From NCBI RefSeq assembly GCF_032854445.1, contig NC_088305.1:7423517-7487516 (forward strand): a stretch of 64,000 nucleotides of DNA, read 5' to 3'. This document shows, piece after piece, positions 1 through 14,500 of the stretch (the stretch's first letter is position 1; the number at the start of each line of letters is the position of its first letter). The notes beneath the pieces are model-generated. The model saw nothing but the letters and a program-made list of their open reading frames with translations, was not told the DNA's origin and did not search any database. The stretch comes from Liolophura sinensis (taxonomy: Eukaryota > Mollusca > Polyplacophora > Chitonida > Chitonidae). The position numbers were made by a program, and so were the translations under genes.

Positions 1-144
1 TTTTGCTGAACTTATGCTATAGTAAATGTGATCCTGCAATATTTGCCGACCTTTTTTCCCTTACATTTAGCGATAAAAGAATTTGACTGAAAACCATCCC
101 TATTCGTTAAACAAATGACATGATAATTACATTTATTTGTTCAC

Positions 145-578
145 TTCATTCATTACCACCAATCCATTTTAACAACATGTATTTTCCATCAAGAAATCAG
201 TTCAGTCATTGCCACTTACTGCCATTCCATTTTAACAACATGGTATTTTCCGTCAAGAAATCACTTCAGTCATTGCCACTAATCGCCATTCCATTTTAAC
301 AACATGGTATTTTCCGTCAAGAAATCACTCCAGTCATTGCCACTAACTGCCATTCCATTTTAACAACATGGTATTTTCCGTCAAGAAATCTCTTCAGTCA
401 TTGCCACTAATCGCCATTCCATTTTAACAACATGGTATTTTCCATCAAGAAATCACTTCAGTCGGTACCACTAACTGCCATTCCATTTTAACAACATGGT
501 ATTTTCCGTCAAGAAATGACTTCAGTCTTTACCACTCACTCCCATAGTTCTGCTCTAACAATGTGGTATTTCCTGACT
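145..578. repeat. 64-bp minisatellite, about 6.5 copies
   Basis: A regular 64-bp period is seen: the word AAGAAATC recurs at about 191, 255, 319, 383, 447 and 511. Each unit also contains CCATTTTAACAACATGGTAT. Copies differ by only a few substitutions. No coding role is apparent. Confidence 0.95.
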
Positions 579-610
579 TGGCTTTTAAATTTGGGTTTGG
601 TTTGATTTAA

Positions 611-755
611 TTTGATTTGATTGGTGTCTTACGCCATACTCAAGAGTATTTCACTTATACGACAGCAGCCAGCATTATGGTGGGAGGAAAAAGGGACAGA
701 GCCTGGGGAAACCCACATCCATCCGCAGGTTGTTGGCAGACCTTCCCATGTATGA
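611..755 (-). mobile_element. SINE family A copy, 5'-truncated
   Basis: Reverse-strand copy of the family described at 54549-54821. It retains the tail (TTGATTGGTGTCTTACGCC) and the conserved CAGCATTATGGTGGGAGGAA block, and stops before the tRNA-like head. Confidence 0.85.
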
Positions 756-991
756 ATTTGGGTTTGGGATTAACAGGTTAAATTCAGCGCAGAATGTGAA
801 AATAATCCGTGCACATTAATTTGTTCTTTTTACCCAACTGACATGTTCTCCAATAAGTAGGCCACTTTGACCTATCAGACTGTAATAATTCGATATAAAT
901 ATCAGTTAGCAATTTAGTGATTTCATAGGCATTTAAATGGAATAGTGAAAGACCATTTAACAATGTCCATGAAAATAGTTGGTTATATTTT

Positions 992-1335
992 TAGAAATTT
1001 TCCAACTGAGTAAAAAAGTTTTAAGAAATCAGAATCTTCGGCGGTGTGTAGTGTCTCAGAGGTTATCAGTGACGTCACACCCATATTCTTTCCTTGAAAC
1101 AGCTCAATTCAAGGTCCAGATCTATATGTATATGCATTTAAAATGATGAAATTAAGCAATATATATGTGTGTTAAGCGGCAAAACCTTGATGCGTCGTCA
1201 CTGGTCCAAGTATGGTCAGATAAGTTATCCATAGCATCCACAGTTACTAAACTGGATTTCTCTGACTTGAAAAAAATTCTAAAAAAATAAATCCAACTAT
1301 TTTGGTGGGCATGCATTTTTAATGGACTTTCATCA
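992..1335. repeat. Dispersed repeat, unclassified (first copy)
   Basis: This stretch aligns by eye, in the same orientation, with 31305-31570. Shared landmarks are AATTTTCCAAC, a GTCACA(C/T)CCATAT block, and an AAAACTTGAT-like block followed by CACTGGT and GGTCAG. Identity is moderate and copies have small indels. No ORF of note, so it is probably an old non-autonomous transposon. Confidence 0.5.
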
Positions 1336-1361
1336 GACCTACTTGTGTGCTTCGTGTTTTC

Positions 1362-1475
1362 TTTGCCCTTAAGGGCCCTGCCCGGTTTCCTCCCACTATA
1401 ATGCTGGCCGTCGTCGTATAAGTGAAATATTTTTGAGTACGGCGTAAAACACCAATCAAATAAATAAATAAGTAA
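1362..1475 (+). mobile_element. SINE family A copy, 3' half
   Basis: Contains CCTGCCCGGTTTCCTCCCAC, ATAATGCTGGCCGTCGTCGT and the AAACACCAATCAAATAAATA tail. The tRNA-like head is missing. Confidence 0.85.
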
Positions 1476-2577
1476 ATCTTTGCCTTTAGGAAAAATGTTA
1501 TTAATTTGAAAAGATCGAAGCAAATCCTTCAGGTCATGTCAAGTGTTTATAATTAGGCTACACTTAACCTTTAAAGATAAGAATTTGAATTAAGACATAA
1601 GTGTGTAAGATAAAAGTCGTTTTTTCTATCTTCACCAGTGGGTGTGATTTTGACAGTCATGTTCATGTAGAGTCTGACAATTTGACTTGATTTATAAATC
1701 ATTCATGAATACATACAGATAATGGTGAAGTTTTGCCACTTTTGTTAGCACAGAGTACATATGACTGTATTGATATGAAAGACTTTATCTCTACCAGACT
1801 TTCCTTGTTGTGATATGACTGAAAAATTGTAATGACGTTAAACTCCAGGCGTTCATCCATTCATTCCTTCTACAAGACTTCACCATTCTTCTGTAAATGT
1901 CAGACTCCAAATTGGAAACATCTTTGGTAGTGTTGTGCAATATCCTTGTCTTTAAGTCCCAACAAAATGGCAGGCTAAAATCTACAGTTTAAGTTAACTC
2001 TCACCTGTAGCTTTAGGTCACGGGGTTTGCAGGATTTCTGGCAGAGGGCAGAAGTTTACTTCTGACACTTCATTTTCCGCAATCAAATATAAATTTGATT
2101 ACGCCTTAATTGTGTACAGAAGTGACAATGATTCAGTGTGGCAACAAATGCCAGGGAAATGAAAATTAAAATTATGTGAGGAGTTGAGATCAAATTTGTC
2201 AAGGTGTATGTATAAATCATGTCACCTCACCTGGATTGATGTAAAATGGCGACCATTTTCTCACATTCCACTTTAAATAGGAATGACGGTGAAAACGGTG
2301 GAGTTTGCGTATCCTAGAGGTGGGATTGCTTCGCAGATGTACATGTTTGTTGTTGCCACGATGGCTGAAATATTTGTCAGTGCGTCGTTAACCAATAACC
2401 ATTCATTTATTCTTTTGTTGGATTCTAGCCGGCAGTAAACACCAGTTAAATAGATAATTTCTAAAATTTTAACCAGTTCTCTTCAGCTACAAATTTAGGA
2501 AGAGTTGATATTCAATAACAGATCTTTGTGTTCTGCTTAGGATTGTAATGTTTCCATTTCATTTGATTTCTATTCAG
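1476..2577. other. Non-coding stretch upstream of first recognised RhoGAP exon
   Basis: I recognise no exon, repeat or RNA here. It is probably intron or 5' flank of the PH-RhoGAP gene. An unrecognised short upstream exon (for example a WW or SH3 region of an ARHGAP12/27-like protein) cannot be excluded. Confidence 0.4.
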
Positions 2578-5500
2578 GATCTGAAGGACAGGTTCCTGAA
2601 CAAAACCAAGGTCATGGAGAATGGAAAAAGACTGAAGTAAGAGAAAAGTTGATCTCAGTCATATCAGACTTTTTATCAAAAGCTAAGCTTCCAAGACCAT
2701 AAAATAGGGAATTGCTGGAGAGCTCCTCTTAACTGCAGTCCCTCCAGATCTGTCCACCCCCTTGTTTATGTGTTATTTCTTCAACTCTTGTTTAGCCAAT
2801 TTATAAAACTCTATCACACTTCAGCAACCTTGACCAAGTTTTTTTTCAAGGGCATTTCATGCTTATGAATATTGTAAAGAAACGGTCACATTGGCATTAA
2901 GATACACATGTACTGCATACCTTTTTTCCATCATTTGCGATATTCATAATGCTTTGTACCAAACTTAATTAAATTAATTTTTTAGGAAAAACTGGACATC
3001 ATCATATGTGCTTTTGTCCGGGTCTAACCTGGTATTTTACAAGGACCAGAAGGCCTCGCAGGTCCGTGCCGGGTCCCCTCATGGGAAGCCCGACTTCATC
3101 ATCAACTTACACGGAGCTAATGTAGAGTTTGGGGGCAAAGACTTGTCCAGCAAGAAAAATGTGATACTGGTGAGTTCAAAAATTGTCGACTTTATGTACA
3201 ACAGCTCATGCACTGGTCTTTTTATTAAAGTATTTGCTCTAAAAATTAGTTAAAAAAAAAAGTGCATTTTGAGATACAAATAAAGGTGATTAAATATTGC
3301 TTTTGGAGGTGAAAGTCACGTTTTTGCGGTAGGATATCGTCTTCTGTCTGAATCTCCTTGTTATTAAGCAAGTTATCTCCGCTATATGGCTGTAACATTG
3401 CTTAAGTGATGTTATCACCCACGATCATTCGTTCATCCTGCGTGTACATGCGCCTTCCAAGCAGATTTTGAAACATTTTTCTAAAGTCAATAGGACTTTC
3501 ATGATCAAATGAAATTAATTACTTTCTCATGGACAACATATTATGTCTTATATTTTTTGTATACACACATTTTTGAACTGTTTGTAGTTGTATATTGTGG
3601 CTTTTGTGTCCATCATAGTAAATCTTTGATGCTTCATGTCACGATTGTAAAAGAGAACCAGCCCTTACTTTGTGTCTTTCGCATTCTTTGCCTTGTAGGT
3701 TTTCCTGCAGGTTTTCATATGACTTTTTACAGGTTGATTTGATTATAAATAACACAGTTTGCCATATTTTCTCGTCAGCTGACGACGGCACGGTCTAGTG
3801 AGGACCTGACCCAATACCTGCTGCAGTCTGACGACAACTCACGGATACACCACTGGTACATTACCCTGTCTGATGTGGTGGAGCGGATCGTGAGTGACTT
3901 TCACTTTCACTTTTAGTAACCAAACAGAGAAGAGAATTTCGATGCTGGCTTCCATCATAAAATCGTAAAATATTCATGAACAGTGGATAAAATCAATCAA
4001 ATAAATAGATAAATCAATCAATCAATGATCAGGGAACTCTGTGGGGGTTGCCGTAACATGAGTTCAAATCCAGCTCATACTGTCTTCCTCTGCATATGTG
4101 GGAAGGCCTTGCAGCAACCTATGGATGGTCGTGGGTTTCCCCTGGGTTCTGCCTGCTTTTCTCCCACCATAATGCTGGCTGCCGTCATCGTACAAGTGAA
4201 AGATTCATCAACATTAACAAATATTCTTTTCAGAGTATGGCGTGAAACACCAGTCAACTAAATAAATGAATATTTCCTGATCTCCTAAAATCATCTTATC
4301 ATGGGTGCAAAGCTGGTTACAGTATGCTTTTGCTGACATTTATAAAATTTTGTGCATGAGGACAAATCCAGTTTGGTGGACGACTGAACTATGGATCCAG
4401 GATTTTTTTATCGCTCTTAAATTGATAGGAAAGAAATTCACAGCATTGTCCCTTTTTTCTGTAGTGATGGTGGGAATTTTCTTATGTGAAATTGTCTTCT
4501 AGTTAGTCATGTGATAAGGACGTAGAACCTATTGTTACAGAGACAGGGTGTGGAGCTACCCACAGACCTGAACGGCAGCCCGGGGAAGAAATCACCTGTC
4601 AATTCTGAACCTAATCAGCTGAAGAGGGGAAAGTCTACCAAAGGGAAACCTGGAGGCTCAGGTAGGGGGCAATAACAACAACACTCAGTCCCTTACATCA
4701 TGTATCCCTTACTGGATGTATCCTCGCCTGATTAACCCTTTACTGAACTCATCTTTCACATGATATATCCCTTAATGAGCTCATCCTCACCTGATTTATC
4801 TTACTGGACTTATATCTCACCTGATAAATCCCTTCCTGGACTTGTCCCTTACTTGATATATACCGTACTCAACGTGTCCTTTACATGATATGTCCCTGTC
4901 TGGACTCATGCCTCACCTGACATATCCCTTGCTGGACTCGTCCCTCACCTGATGTATTCCTGTCTGGACTGGTCCTTTACCTGATATAGCCCTGTGTGGA
5001 CTCATGCCTCACCTGATATATCCCTTTGTGGACTCGTCCCTCACCTGATATATCCCTTTGTGGAATCGTCCCTCACCTGATATATCCCTCGCATGCTTCG
5101 TCCCTCCTTTGATAGTATTAGTTACCTGGTTACTCAATGATAGGATATGGAAGTATATGGTGTCAGTAATCGTCATGTGAAGGTTACAGACATCGTATAG
5201 CTCTGTATCCTGTCAATGAGTAATCATGTAGTGAAGTTAATCTGCAAAAGACTCATCAATTCAGTGCAGAAAACGGATGTGTAGGTGAATTGCTTCTGAG
5301 ATGGGAACATTGTTTTCACAACAAAACTAAGGGAGACAACCTACTCAGCAGACACATTTGACTTTGTAGGATACAAGAATATACACGTCCCCTACCTGCA
5401 ATGAAAAAGGAGTATTTTGTCTGCAGGATAAATGCCTTTCTCTCACCTGTCCCTCAGTGTAATAATGTAACAGGTGCACATTGTCATTTTGTATGCCGAT

Positions 5501-8500
5501 CTTCACATTTAATATTATTTTGATTTGAGTGGGTTATGTAGTTGATCAGTTTAGCAAATATTAACTCATTACTGTAACCTCACAAATTAAAGCTGAATTT
5601 CAGGTGGATCTATTTCTGACTTTGTGTCTTGGTGGCTTTGTTCGAATATACTAGCATTAGAAATATTTGGCATACTCTAATTCTTCAACGCATTTTCGCA
5701 AGGTATTTTTTCAGTCATATTCTGAAGGCATTATTCTGTTTTGACTGATATAATTATACTTTTTGTGAAGCACTGGTCGACCCGTATCAGTATAATGGCT
5801 GGGGCGGGGCGGCTTACTTGCCTTCGGTAAGTTGTCTCAGTGAAGCAGCATTAGATAAAAGAGCGGTGGAAATCCGTCCTGCAACAAGGAGGCATATTAC
5901 ATACACCCTAAGGATTCCTTCGTCATCTGAAATATGACTGAAAAATTGTTGAGTACGACGTTAAACCCCAAGCACTCACTCACTCAATTTGTGAAGCCTT
6001 GAAATTGGCTAATCCAACCAATGAGATTTGGTAATTAGGGTAATTGGATAGATGATGTATGGTTTCAAACCCAGCCTGGTACAGAGGTGTTGTAGATTCC
6101 TTGTCTGTAACTTTTGTGGGGCCTTTCATTGTGTTGTTATACATTTATTAGCGTTACTCATGTGGCTGTTTGAGCAGTCGAATGTTTGTTGAAAATTCAC
6201 TTTTTTTCCACCAAGTGTGGTGTACATGCCTGTATGGTTTCTGTCGCGCAGGAAAGAGAGAAGTTCTTGAGTATAGCACAAATAGAATGAGTAATCAAGT
6301 AAAATAAATTTGACATATACTATATGTACAGATTTGTACAAATATAAAATTTGCCAGGGATCATGGTATCATGTCATCTGCTGCATCTTCCTGACGTTGT
6401 CGTTACTTTTGCCAGGTATAAGTCGATCGGTGTCAACTGAGGAGACAGTCTCGCAGGAACGCAAAAGAAGGATACGAGATATTCTCTTTCATTTTATGAC
6501 CCGAAGACCTAGTCCAGAAGTGTTGAAGGAGAAAGGTATCATAAAAGGTAATCTGGACGTAATATACAGTTTTCTTAGTTATTTCCTCTTGCGACCATTT
6601 ATAATTACATATTTCATGAAGCAAGTTTCATCATTTGCATGGCATTTTTTAATGCCTTGTTTTGCCTTGTGAGAAAAACAGATTCTTTAATTTTGAAAAT
6701 TGCGGAGGAATTCATGAAAAGTCCTAAGCGTCAGCATGTGTATACTAATGTGTACATGTATGTTCTGATGTGTACATGTATATACTGATGTGTACATGTA
6801 TGTATTAATGCTAGCATATCTTTATCCGTCTAATGAATGATCATTAGCAGAGTTTAGTTCACTTTTTCAACTACATGTACGTACACATTACGAAATTGTG
6901 CAATGCTGATCTTCAAATTTTGTCATTTTGGGCACCAGAAGTCATGAATTATGGTCAGATTTGGTCATTAATTTTTGCTTCGAAACATCTTTAATGTACA
7001 GATTGACAAGTAATACATATTTTCTTCTTTGTTTCCCTGTAGATGTGGTGTTTGGATGTGACCTGAAGCAGCTGTGTGAGAAGGAAGGGGCCTCTGTACC
7101 CTTCTTTATCAAGCATGTTATCTCCTGTATAGAAGGTCAAGGTCAGTGTACCAGGCATTCAAATTGTTAAATGTGTCCGTCGTGAAGTCGGGAGACCTAG
7201 GATTAAATCTGGGTCAGGTCATAAAGACTGTAAAAATGGTACTTATTGTGACCTCACTTGACACTCAGCACTGAGCGGTTAGAGCAAGGAAATAGGATTT
7301 GTTTGCCCTGTGTCATTATAATGTGACTGGGTGGGGAGTCATGCCTGGTGTCTTTGGCACCAAATTGTTAAGTATGATGTTACATAAAACGTTAAACCCA
7401 AATTTATACATCCATATCTTCCATAGCAGCCAGAATTGAATATATCACAGTACGAGTTTACTGCAGGCTGTCCTTGTTTGCTTGGTCAGGAGATATACAT
7501 CAGGAGGGTTTTTCTGTGTTGGTTTATATGGAACCTTGAAAAACCTGGAAGTAAGCTTTCCAAGCCTTGAAAAGCCTGGAAGTAACTTTTCCAAGCCTTG
7601 AAAATCTTGGAAAATAAGGATGGTTATTTGTAGTTGGGCTGGGAAAGGCATTTAAATTCCGACTACAGAACCCGCCCAGGTACTCTACACCTATGTAGTA
7701 TGCCCTCACTCCTTTAAGGAAATCTGTTGTTCAATATCTTTGAAATTGCTTTATGCACTGTTAATGCACGGAAATCTCAAACCATTATTGTCATTTTACA
7801 ATGCTTCATGCTTGTGTAAATGTAGAATATTTATTCCCAGTAGCCTGGAAATTGGGAATTTTGAGCCTCGAAAATCCTTTTAAAAAGCCTTGAAGAAGCA
7901 TAGAAATCTAAAATGTTTGCAGCATACAAACCTGGTGAAACTGCTAACATGTTTCATGCTTAAGTTTTTCACTACAATGGAAAGAGTGAGACTATTCTCC
8001 TCGGTGGGGAGTGGTGTGGAGGTTGAATCCCAAACTTAGACAGGGAATTTGCAGATACCCACGCTTACATTGTTCATGCAGGCACATCACTCACATGAGG
8101 CAGTGGCTAGCAGAAGACCAGGTGAAAGATAAACTTGGGAAGATATAAGGAAAGGAACAACGTTTGGTAAAACATATTCTGAGAACTAAGGTTGATAATA
8201 TCTGGAAATTAATGTACACATCATATGTAAATTATGAACGTCAAGGACAGCTAGCTTTGTACTTGAAGCTTTTTGTGTTTATTTTTGAGTTGGTGTTAAT
8301 TCCCATGTTATTTAGACAATGTTTTCACTGCCATGTCCCTGCAAGTCAGGCATGTTGGTACTTGCAATCAAAATGGCAAATACCTGGATGTCTGCGTTCT
8401 GGATTTGGCTGGTGGCATTAAGCCATAATCGTTCATTCACTCAAATACATGTAGCTAAATGTACATGTATTAATGGCCCTGATCTGTTACAGGACTCAAT

Positions 8501-11500
8501 CATGATGGCATGTACAGAGTGAGTGGGAATGCCTCACAGATACAGAAACTGAGATGTATGGTGGATCAAGGTACGTCCATCAACTCTTAACCAATCAGAT
8601 TACAGAAACTTAGATGTATTGTAGATCAAGGTATGTCAATCAACTCTTAACCAATCAGATTACAGAAAGTTAGATGTATGGTGAATCAAGGTACGTACAT
8701 CAAATCTCAACCAATCAGATTACAGGAACTTAGATGTATGGTGGATCAGGGTACGTCCATCAGCTCTTAACCAATCAGATTACAGAAACTGAGATGTATG
8801 GTAGATCAAGGTACATCCATCATCCCATGTTTCTAGTAAACCTCAAAACACCTTTCAAAACTTAAAGAGCTTCTTTGGTGTCAAAACATCTGTGTCTTAA
8901 AAGCAGGGTGAATTGATAAAGACTGGGATAATCTGAATGACTTTCCTAAATTGTGAAAATATTGCCGTGAATGAAAACCGATTTCATCAGAGTATAGGGA
9001 AACGAAATATTTCTGTCCCTTCCACTTTGCCTGGTGTGATGTCACCTACGAACACACGACGATCGCTGACGTATATCCACAAATGACGCTACCCTTTCGA
9101 AAGCTCTTGACGTCATCCCAGCATAAATGCCTTACTCAACGTCACATCTGCCTGATTCGACATCATACAGGGAATATTACCACGTCACATCAGGAAAATT
9201 TAACGGACACAGCCGAAGAATTTGTTTTTCATGGAATATTCAGTTACATGGGTTAAATAGTGTTATTCATCAAAATCCTATTGAAACATGGTGTTAGGCT
9301 TACTCCGTAGGATTTTTTTCATAACATTGTAATATTTCTACACAATTTGTATTCTGACCAGAGTGGCACTTTAATAGAACTCTCAGAATCAGGAAAAATG
9401 GGCAAGTTAGTCATGGACGAAATTTGAGGTCATTTAGTGTACTTTCTAATTCCTATCTAATTAATACATGCATATTGGCATATACATGTATACGTGCATG
9501 TTTTAGTGTGGGAATTTCAGTATCAGTGTTCTGCTGGGGTCTGCAAACTATTATAATTTAATGAAAAGCGTATTAAATTGACAACACATGCCTGGATATT
9601 TTACAATGCAGTAGAATACTCTTTATTACATATCCATAGAGTCAGTTAAGTGTCAAGTAAATCGAATGGAGCACACACATGCTCAGCATTTTATTTTATT
9701 TTTTTCACATTAATGGAATTCATACCAAAAAAAAAACATATTGATAACCTCATATAACATGTAATTAAATACAACACATGCTTTTATTAAAGTTAATTAG
9801 GTAATGCAGTACTCCTTTTTACCTCACACACTTCCCCAACCACCACCCGATAATACTAGGTATCTGATGAGTACATATGATTTTAAACTTAATATCAAAT
9901 GAAGCATGCTTCATTAAACTCTTTATGGTTTTACAAAAATCAACCCACATTCAGGGAACCTTTACTGGATGTGTCAGCCTCCCCACAAACCCTCACTCTC
10001 ACCCACGCCCCTGTCTCCCCCCCTCCCTCCCCCCAACTGTGTTTTACATCCTCTCGGACACATGCCATTCAGCTGTTGCCAGGAATAAATCCTGTCGTCA
10101 TGTCATTCACATATCGGAGAGTTGTCAAGCTGTGAATTGCATCACGCAAATTACATCGTCCTGTATCAGTTCAGAGGAGATCCAGTGCACATCAGTACCT
10201 GCCACCACCCACCCCTCCCCACCCCTCCCCACCCATACCATCCCATTCAGGACCGTGCTGACTCTTTGGTTTCTTAATGAAGCCTTGATTTCCCTGATCA
10301 GTTTTGCCATAGCCTGAGAGATATCGTTGTTCATGGTGACTTGTTAAGAATCAGTAGTTGCCAGTGTTTTGGGGGCCAGTGCCAATGTTTTAGTTAGTCT
10401 TTTAATACATTGGTAGAAGACAACTCGTCTATACCACCATCATGGCATGGAAAAGTTGGCCAGTTACATGCCAAAGTTCTGTTCTTTGAAAAAAAAAAGA
10501 CCACATTAGACCAAATGTATACATGTACATTCAGCTATAAAGTATCCCACATGAAGTTTTAAAAAAAAAAACTTTTATACTGTTTTGTTCAAGTGAGCTT
10601 GAACCTGGACGTTGGAAATCCGAAGGTGCTGCCAGTTTATCAATTTTAACCAATCATGTGCGAGTTATTTCTGTAACCAGAGAACTCAGCTGTTTCCGAT
10701 GGTATCATCTCAGCTGTCTGTTGCCTGTAGTAGGTAAATGCCTGAGGTACAAGTGCTGCAGCCTCATGTTTCTGGTTTGTCTTTAATGTGGATTATCTCA
10801 TGGCATCATAAGAATTCCACAATAAAAGTTGATTTATATAGTTCCCAAACACATCAGATCGGCCCAGTAGCACAGTTGGTAGAGCGTCCGCTTCTGGAGC
10901 GGTAGATCTTGCATCAACCCTGGGTCGAGTCACACCTAAGAACTCAAAAGAGGAAGTTGTAACTTTCTCGTTTGGTGTTCAGCATGAAGGGGATAGTGCA
11001 ACTACTGGATGACCCGTATCAGTATAATGGCTCGGGCGGGGCGGCTTACCTGCCTTCGGTAAGGCGTCTCAGTGAAGCAGCATTAGATAAAAGAGCGATG
11101 GAAATCCGTCCTGCAACAAGGAGGCACATGACATGCACTCTAAGGATTCCTTCGATACCATGTGACTGAAAAATTGTTAAGTACATTAAAACCATAAGCA
11201 CTGACTCACTCACGAAACACATCAGAACAAAATTGCTGTTGTCGTTAAGGACTCGTTCGACCCTTCTTCTGAAATAACTACATGTACTGTTAAATTATTT
11301 TTTTTGTCTTTTCTTTTGAAACCAAGCACCATGGTTTTGTAAACCTCTAACACTGGCCACCACCACACAAGTGGAAGTCACTGAACATTCCGTTATTATG
11401 TAACACAAGAATCAAGTTAATAAGCTAAGATAAGCCCTACTCTTGTCTTGGGTATGTTGACTCAGACGTTCTACGTTATAGCCTTTAGCAGTCTGTTATC

Positions 11501-14500
11501 TGGCTCCAATTTTTTGTCTGTTTTTAAAACGATTGTTCATTCTGAACAGTTCATGACAGTTCATGATTTTACCAAATCAAATTACAGGACAAGTCTGAGG
11601 CGTTTCATTGTTTTTCAGTAACGTTGAAATCACCAAATGAAGTTTTCATTTTCAGATCAAACTTACAATTTTCATGACCCAAACGTTTGGGACATCAACG
11701 TCCTCACCGGAGCCCTGAAACTTTTCTTCCGAGAGCTCAAAGAGCCGCTGTTCCCGTTTGACTCTTACAGCAGATTTGTGGATGCCATTCGTAAGTGCTG
11801 TAATTCTTCATATTTTTAAGACAGATATTAGTAATATATTATGTTCTTGTCCCAGTTGTTGTTGTTGTTGCCTCAAAGTCAAGTCCTGGCCCAGGATCGA
11901 ACCAAGAAAATGGTAGTTTGCTGCCATCTCGCTTTGTATGCAACACTGAGAGGTTAAAGCGAGGAAAAATGACTGGTTGACCTGGTGTGAGTATAATGTG
12001 ACTGGGTGAGGTGTCATGTCTGGTGTTTTTGGCATGGTACTTCAGTGGTGGCAGCACTTTGGCGGCATGGACTTACCCTATCGTGAGAAGACATAATATA
12101 TATATCTACACACATCAAATGACATGTACAACATTGAACCCCAAGCATATATACAGGTATTAGCAAAATATTACTGATTAGAACATATGACACCAATTTA
12201 AACTGGTTTTGCTGTAGTGCTACATCTTGTGGTCTTGAACATATGAATGGTTTTAAAAGTTGCTCTCAATTTTCGAAATAAAAAAAACATTGTTTGTTGT
12301 TAAATGAATAATTTTAATCTTGAGTAAAGGCATTAAGAACCTTGGTTATGTTAATGACACTTGATTTCTCTTTTCCTCTCTGAGAATTCAGGAGAATTGC
12401 TGAGGGCATTTTTTTTTATCATTATTTTATGAGAATAAAACACAACAACTTTTGCGATCCACTAAATGGATCAAGTGCGATAGGCTACTAATATATGAGG
12501 AAATACTAGCACTCTTAATTTATTGCCATGGAGACATGTCACAATATAACCACCTTGAAACCTTTTCAAAATCATCTACAATATGAATAATCTGTTTCTC
12601 TCATTTTATAGAGGTTCCCCAGAGCTCGGCCAAGCTGAGAGCCTTTAAAGAAGCTGTAAATGCCCTTCCCAAATGTAACTATGAGACTATAAGGCTGTTG
12701 TTCAGACACCTGAAAAAGTGAGTAGTACTCTTGTCTTATGTGCACACACTGTTCTGTAGTTGTTCACACCTTTTTAATGCGAGATTTATTTGATTTCTTT
12801 ATTTGATTGGTGTTTTATGCTGTACTCAAGGATATGTCACTTATACAACGACGTCCAGCATTATGGTGGGAGGAAACTGGGCACAGCCCGGGGGAAACCC
12901 ATGACCATTCACAGGTTGGTGACTGACCTTCCCATGTAAGGCTGGAGAGGAAGCCAGCATGAGCTGGACTTGAACTCACAGGGACTGCATTGGTGGGAGG
13001 CTCCTGGTTCATTGCGCCATTGCTGGTGTGCTAACCCCCTCGGCCTTGTTTCATGTAAGAGAAAGCTTAATTGTTGCCTCACCTGGCTGTTCTTTATAGT
13101 TATATAAGGCCTAGATTTTTGTGGATGTTATTCAAGTCAAATTTTTCTTTTGGGTTATATGTGTAAGACCAGTCCCAACATTAAAGGCTGTATTTACTGT
13201 GGTAAACAGTTGTTGTGATGTCAGAGTATCCAAAGAGCATAAGGGGCCTTCCTGGCAAACTGGTTAGCTTGGTTGTTGCACAATGTCGCACAATGAGCCT
13301 CTCACTAATGCAGTCGCTGAGAGTTCATTTCCAACTCATGCTGGTTTTCTCTCCAGCCTTACGTGGGAAGACCTGCTAGAAACTCGGGGATGGTAGTGGA
13401 TATTTGCCCTGTTTCCTCCCATCGCAATGCTCGCTGCAGTTGTATAAATGAAATATTGTTGAGTATGGCATATAACTCCAATAAAATAACTAAATAACAT
13501 ATTCCAAAACACCAGCTGTATGGCATGTAGAATGAATGAATGATTTCTGTCCGGTCATACATCAGAAGGTCTGACAGCAACCTGCGGATGGTTGAGGGTT
13601 CCCCCGGTTTCCTCACACATACATGACTTAATGTTGGCCGATGTCATATTTTTGAGTGCAATGTAAAACATCAATTAAATAAATAAATAAATGAATGAAT
13701 GAATGATTAAATTCAAAGGCTGTCAAAATGTACAGTTTGCTCTTCCCAGAGGCCCTTTATAACAATACTAACAGTATATACATTTCCATTTTGTCCAACA
13801 TGAAAATTTGTTAATAAAACATCACTGTTTATATTTAAATCATTCAGCTGAAATTATAAGTAAGCAGACGTGTTACAATTTACTTGTTGATATAATTACT
13901 GTTCTGTGCAAGTTCAAAGCACTTGTAGAAATACCTGGCATTCACAGTTACACAGCCTTTTGTTCCTGGCTCTTCCAGATGAATGACCTTATGCTGGTTA
14001 TAGCACTGACATTCCAGCCTTGGAATCCTTGAAAGGGGTTAAAGCGTTCTCAAAGTCTTGAAAGCCCTTGGAAAACAGCTTGTGAATTTGTTATTTTGGA
14101 AGAGGGGCAAAATGTGTCATGATAATGTTGTAGGATGTAGTCATCTCATGTAAGAAAGACATATTTTTTAACTTGCCAGCAAAAGCTTCCAAAATACATT
14201 TAAAATACACAAAACTATTTTCTCCTAAACCAGTTTGCCATGGACCGGAGCAGAAAGATTAATCTCACCTCTTCAATCAAATCTAAGTTGACAGCTCTTC
14301 AGTAAGCCATAAGCAGCCATTTAATGACTCGACCTGTTAATATATCCACTAACTAATTCACCAGGCAGCCACATATACATGTACTTGTAAGCTCCATCAC
14401 TGAATTAATCCAAAGCTGTGAACTCATTGGTCTTTCCTTTGTTACATCACAGACATACATAAAATACGCATTGCAACGTCACAGAAGAAATCGATGGGTT

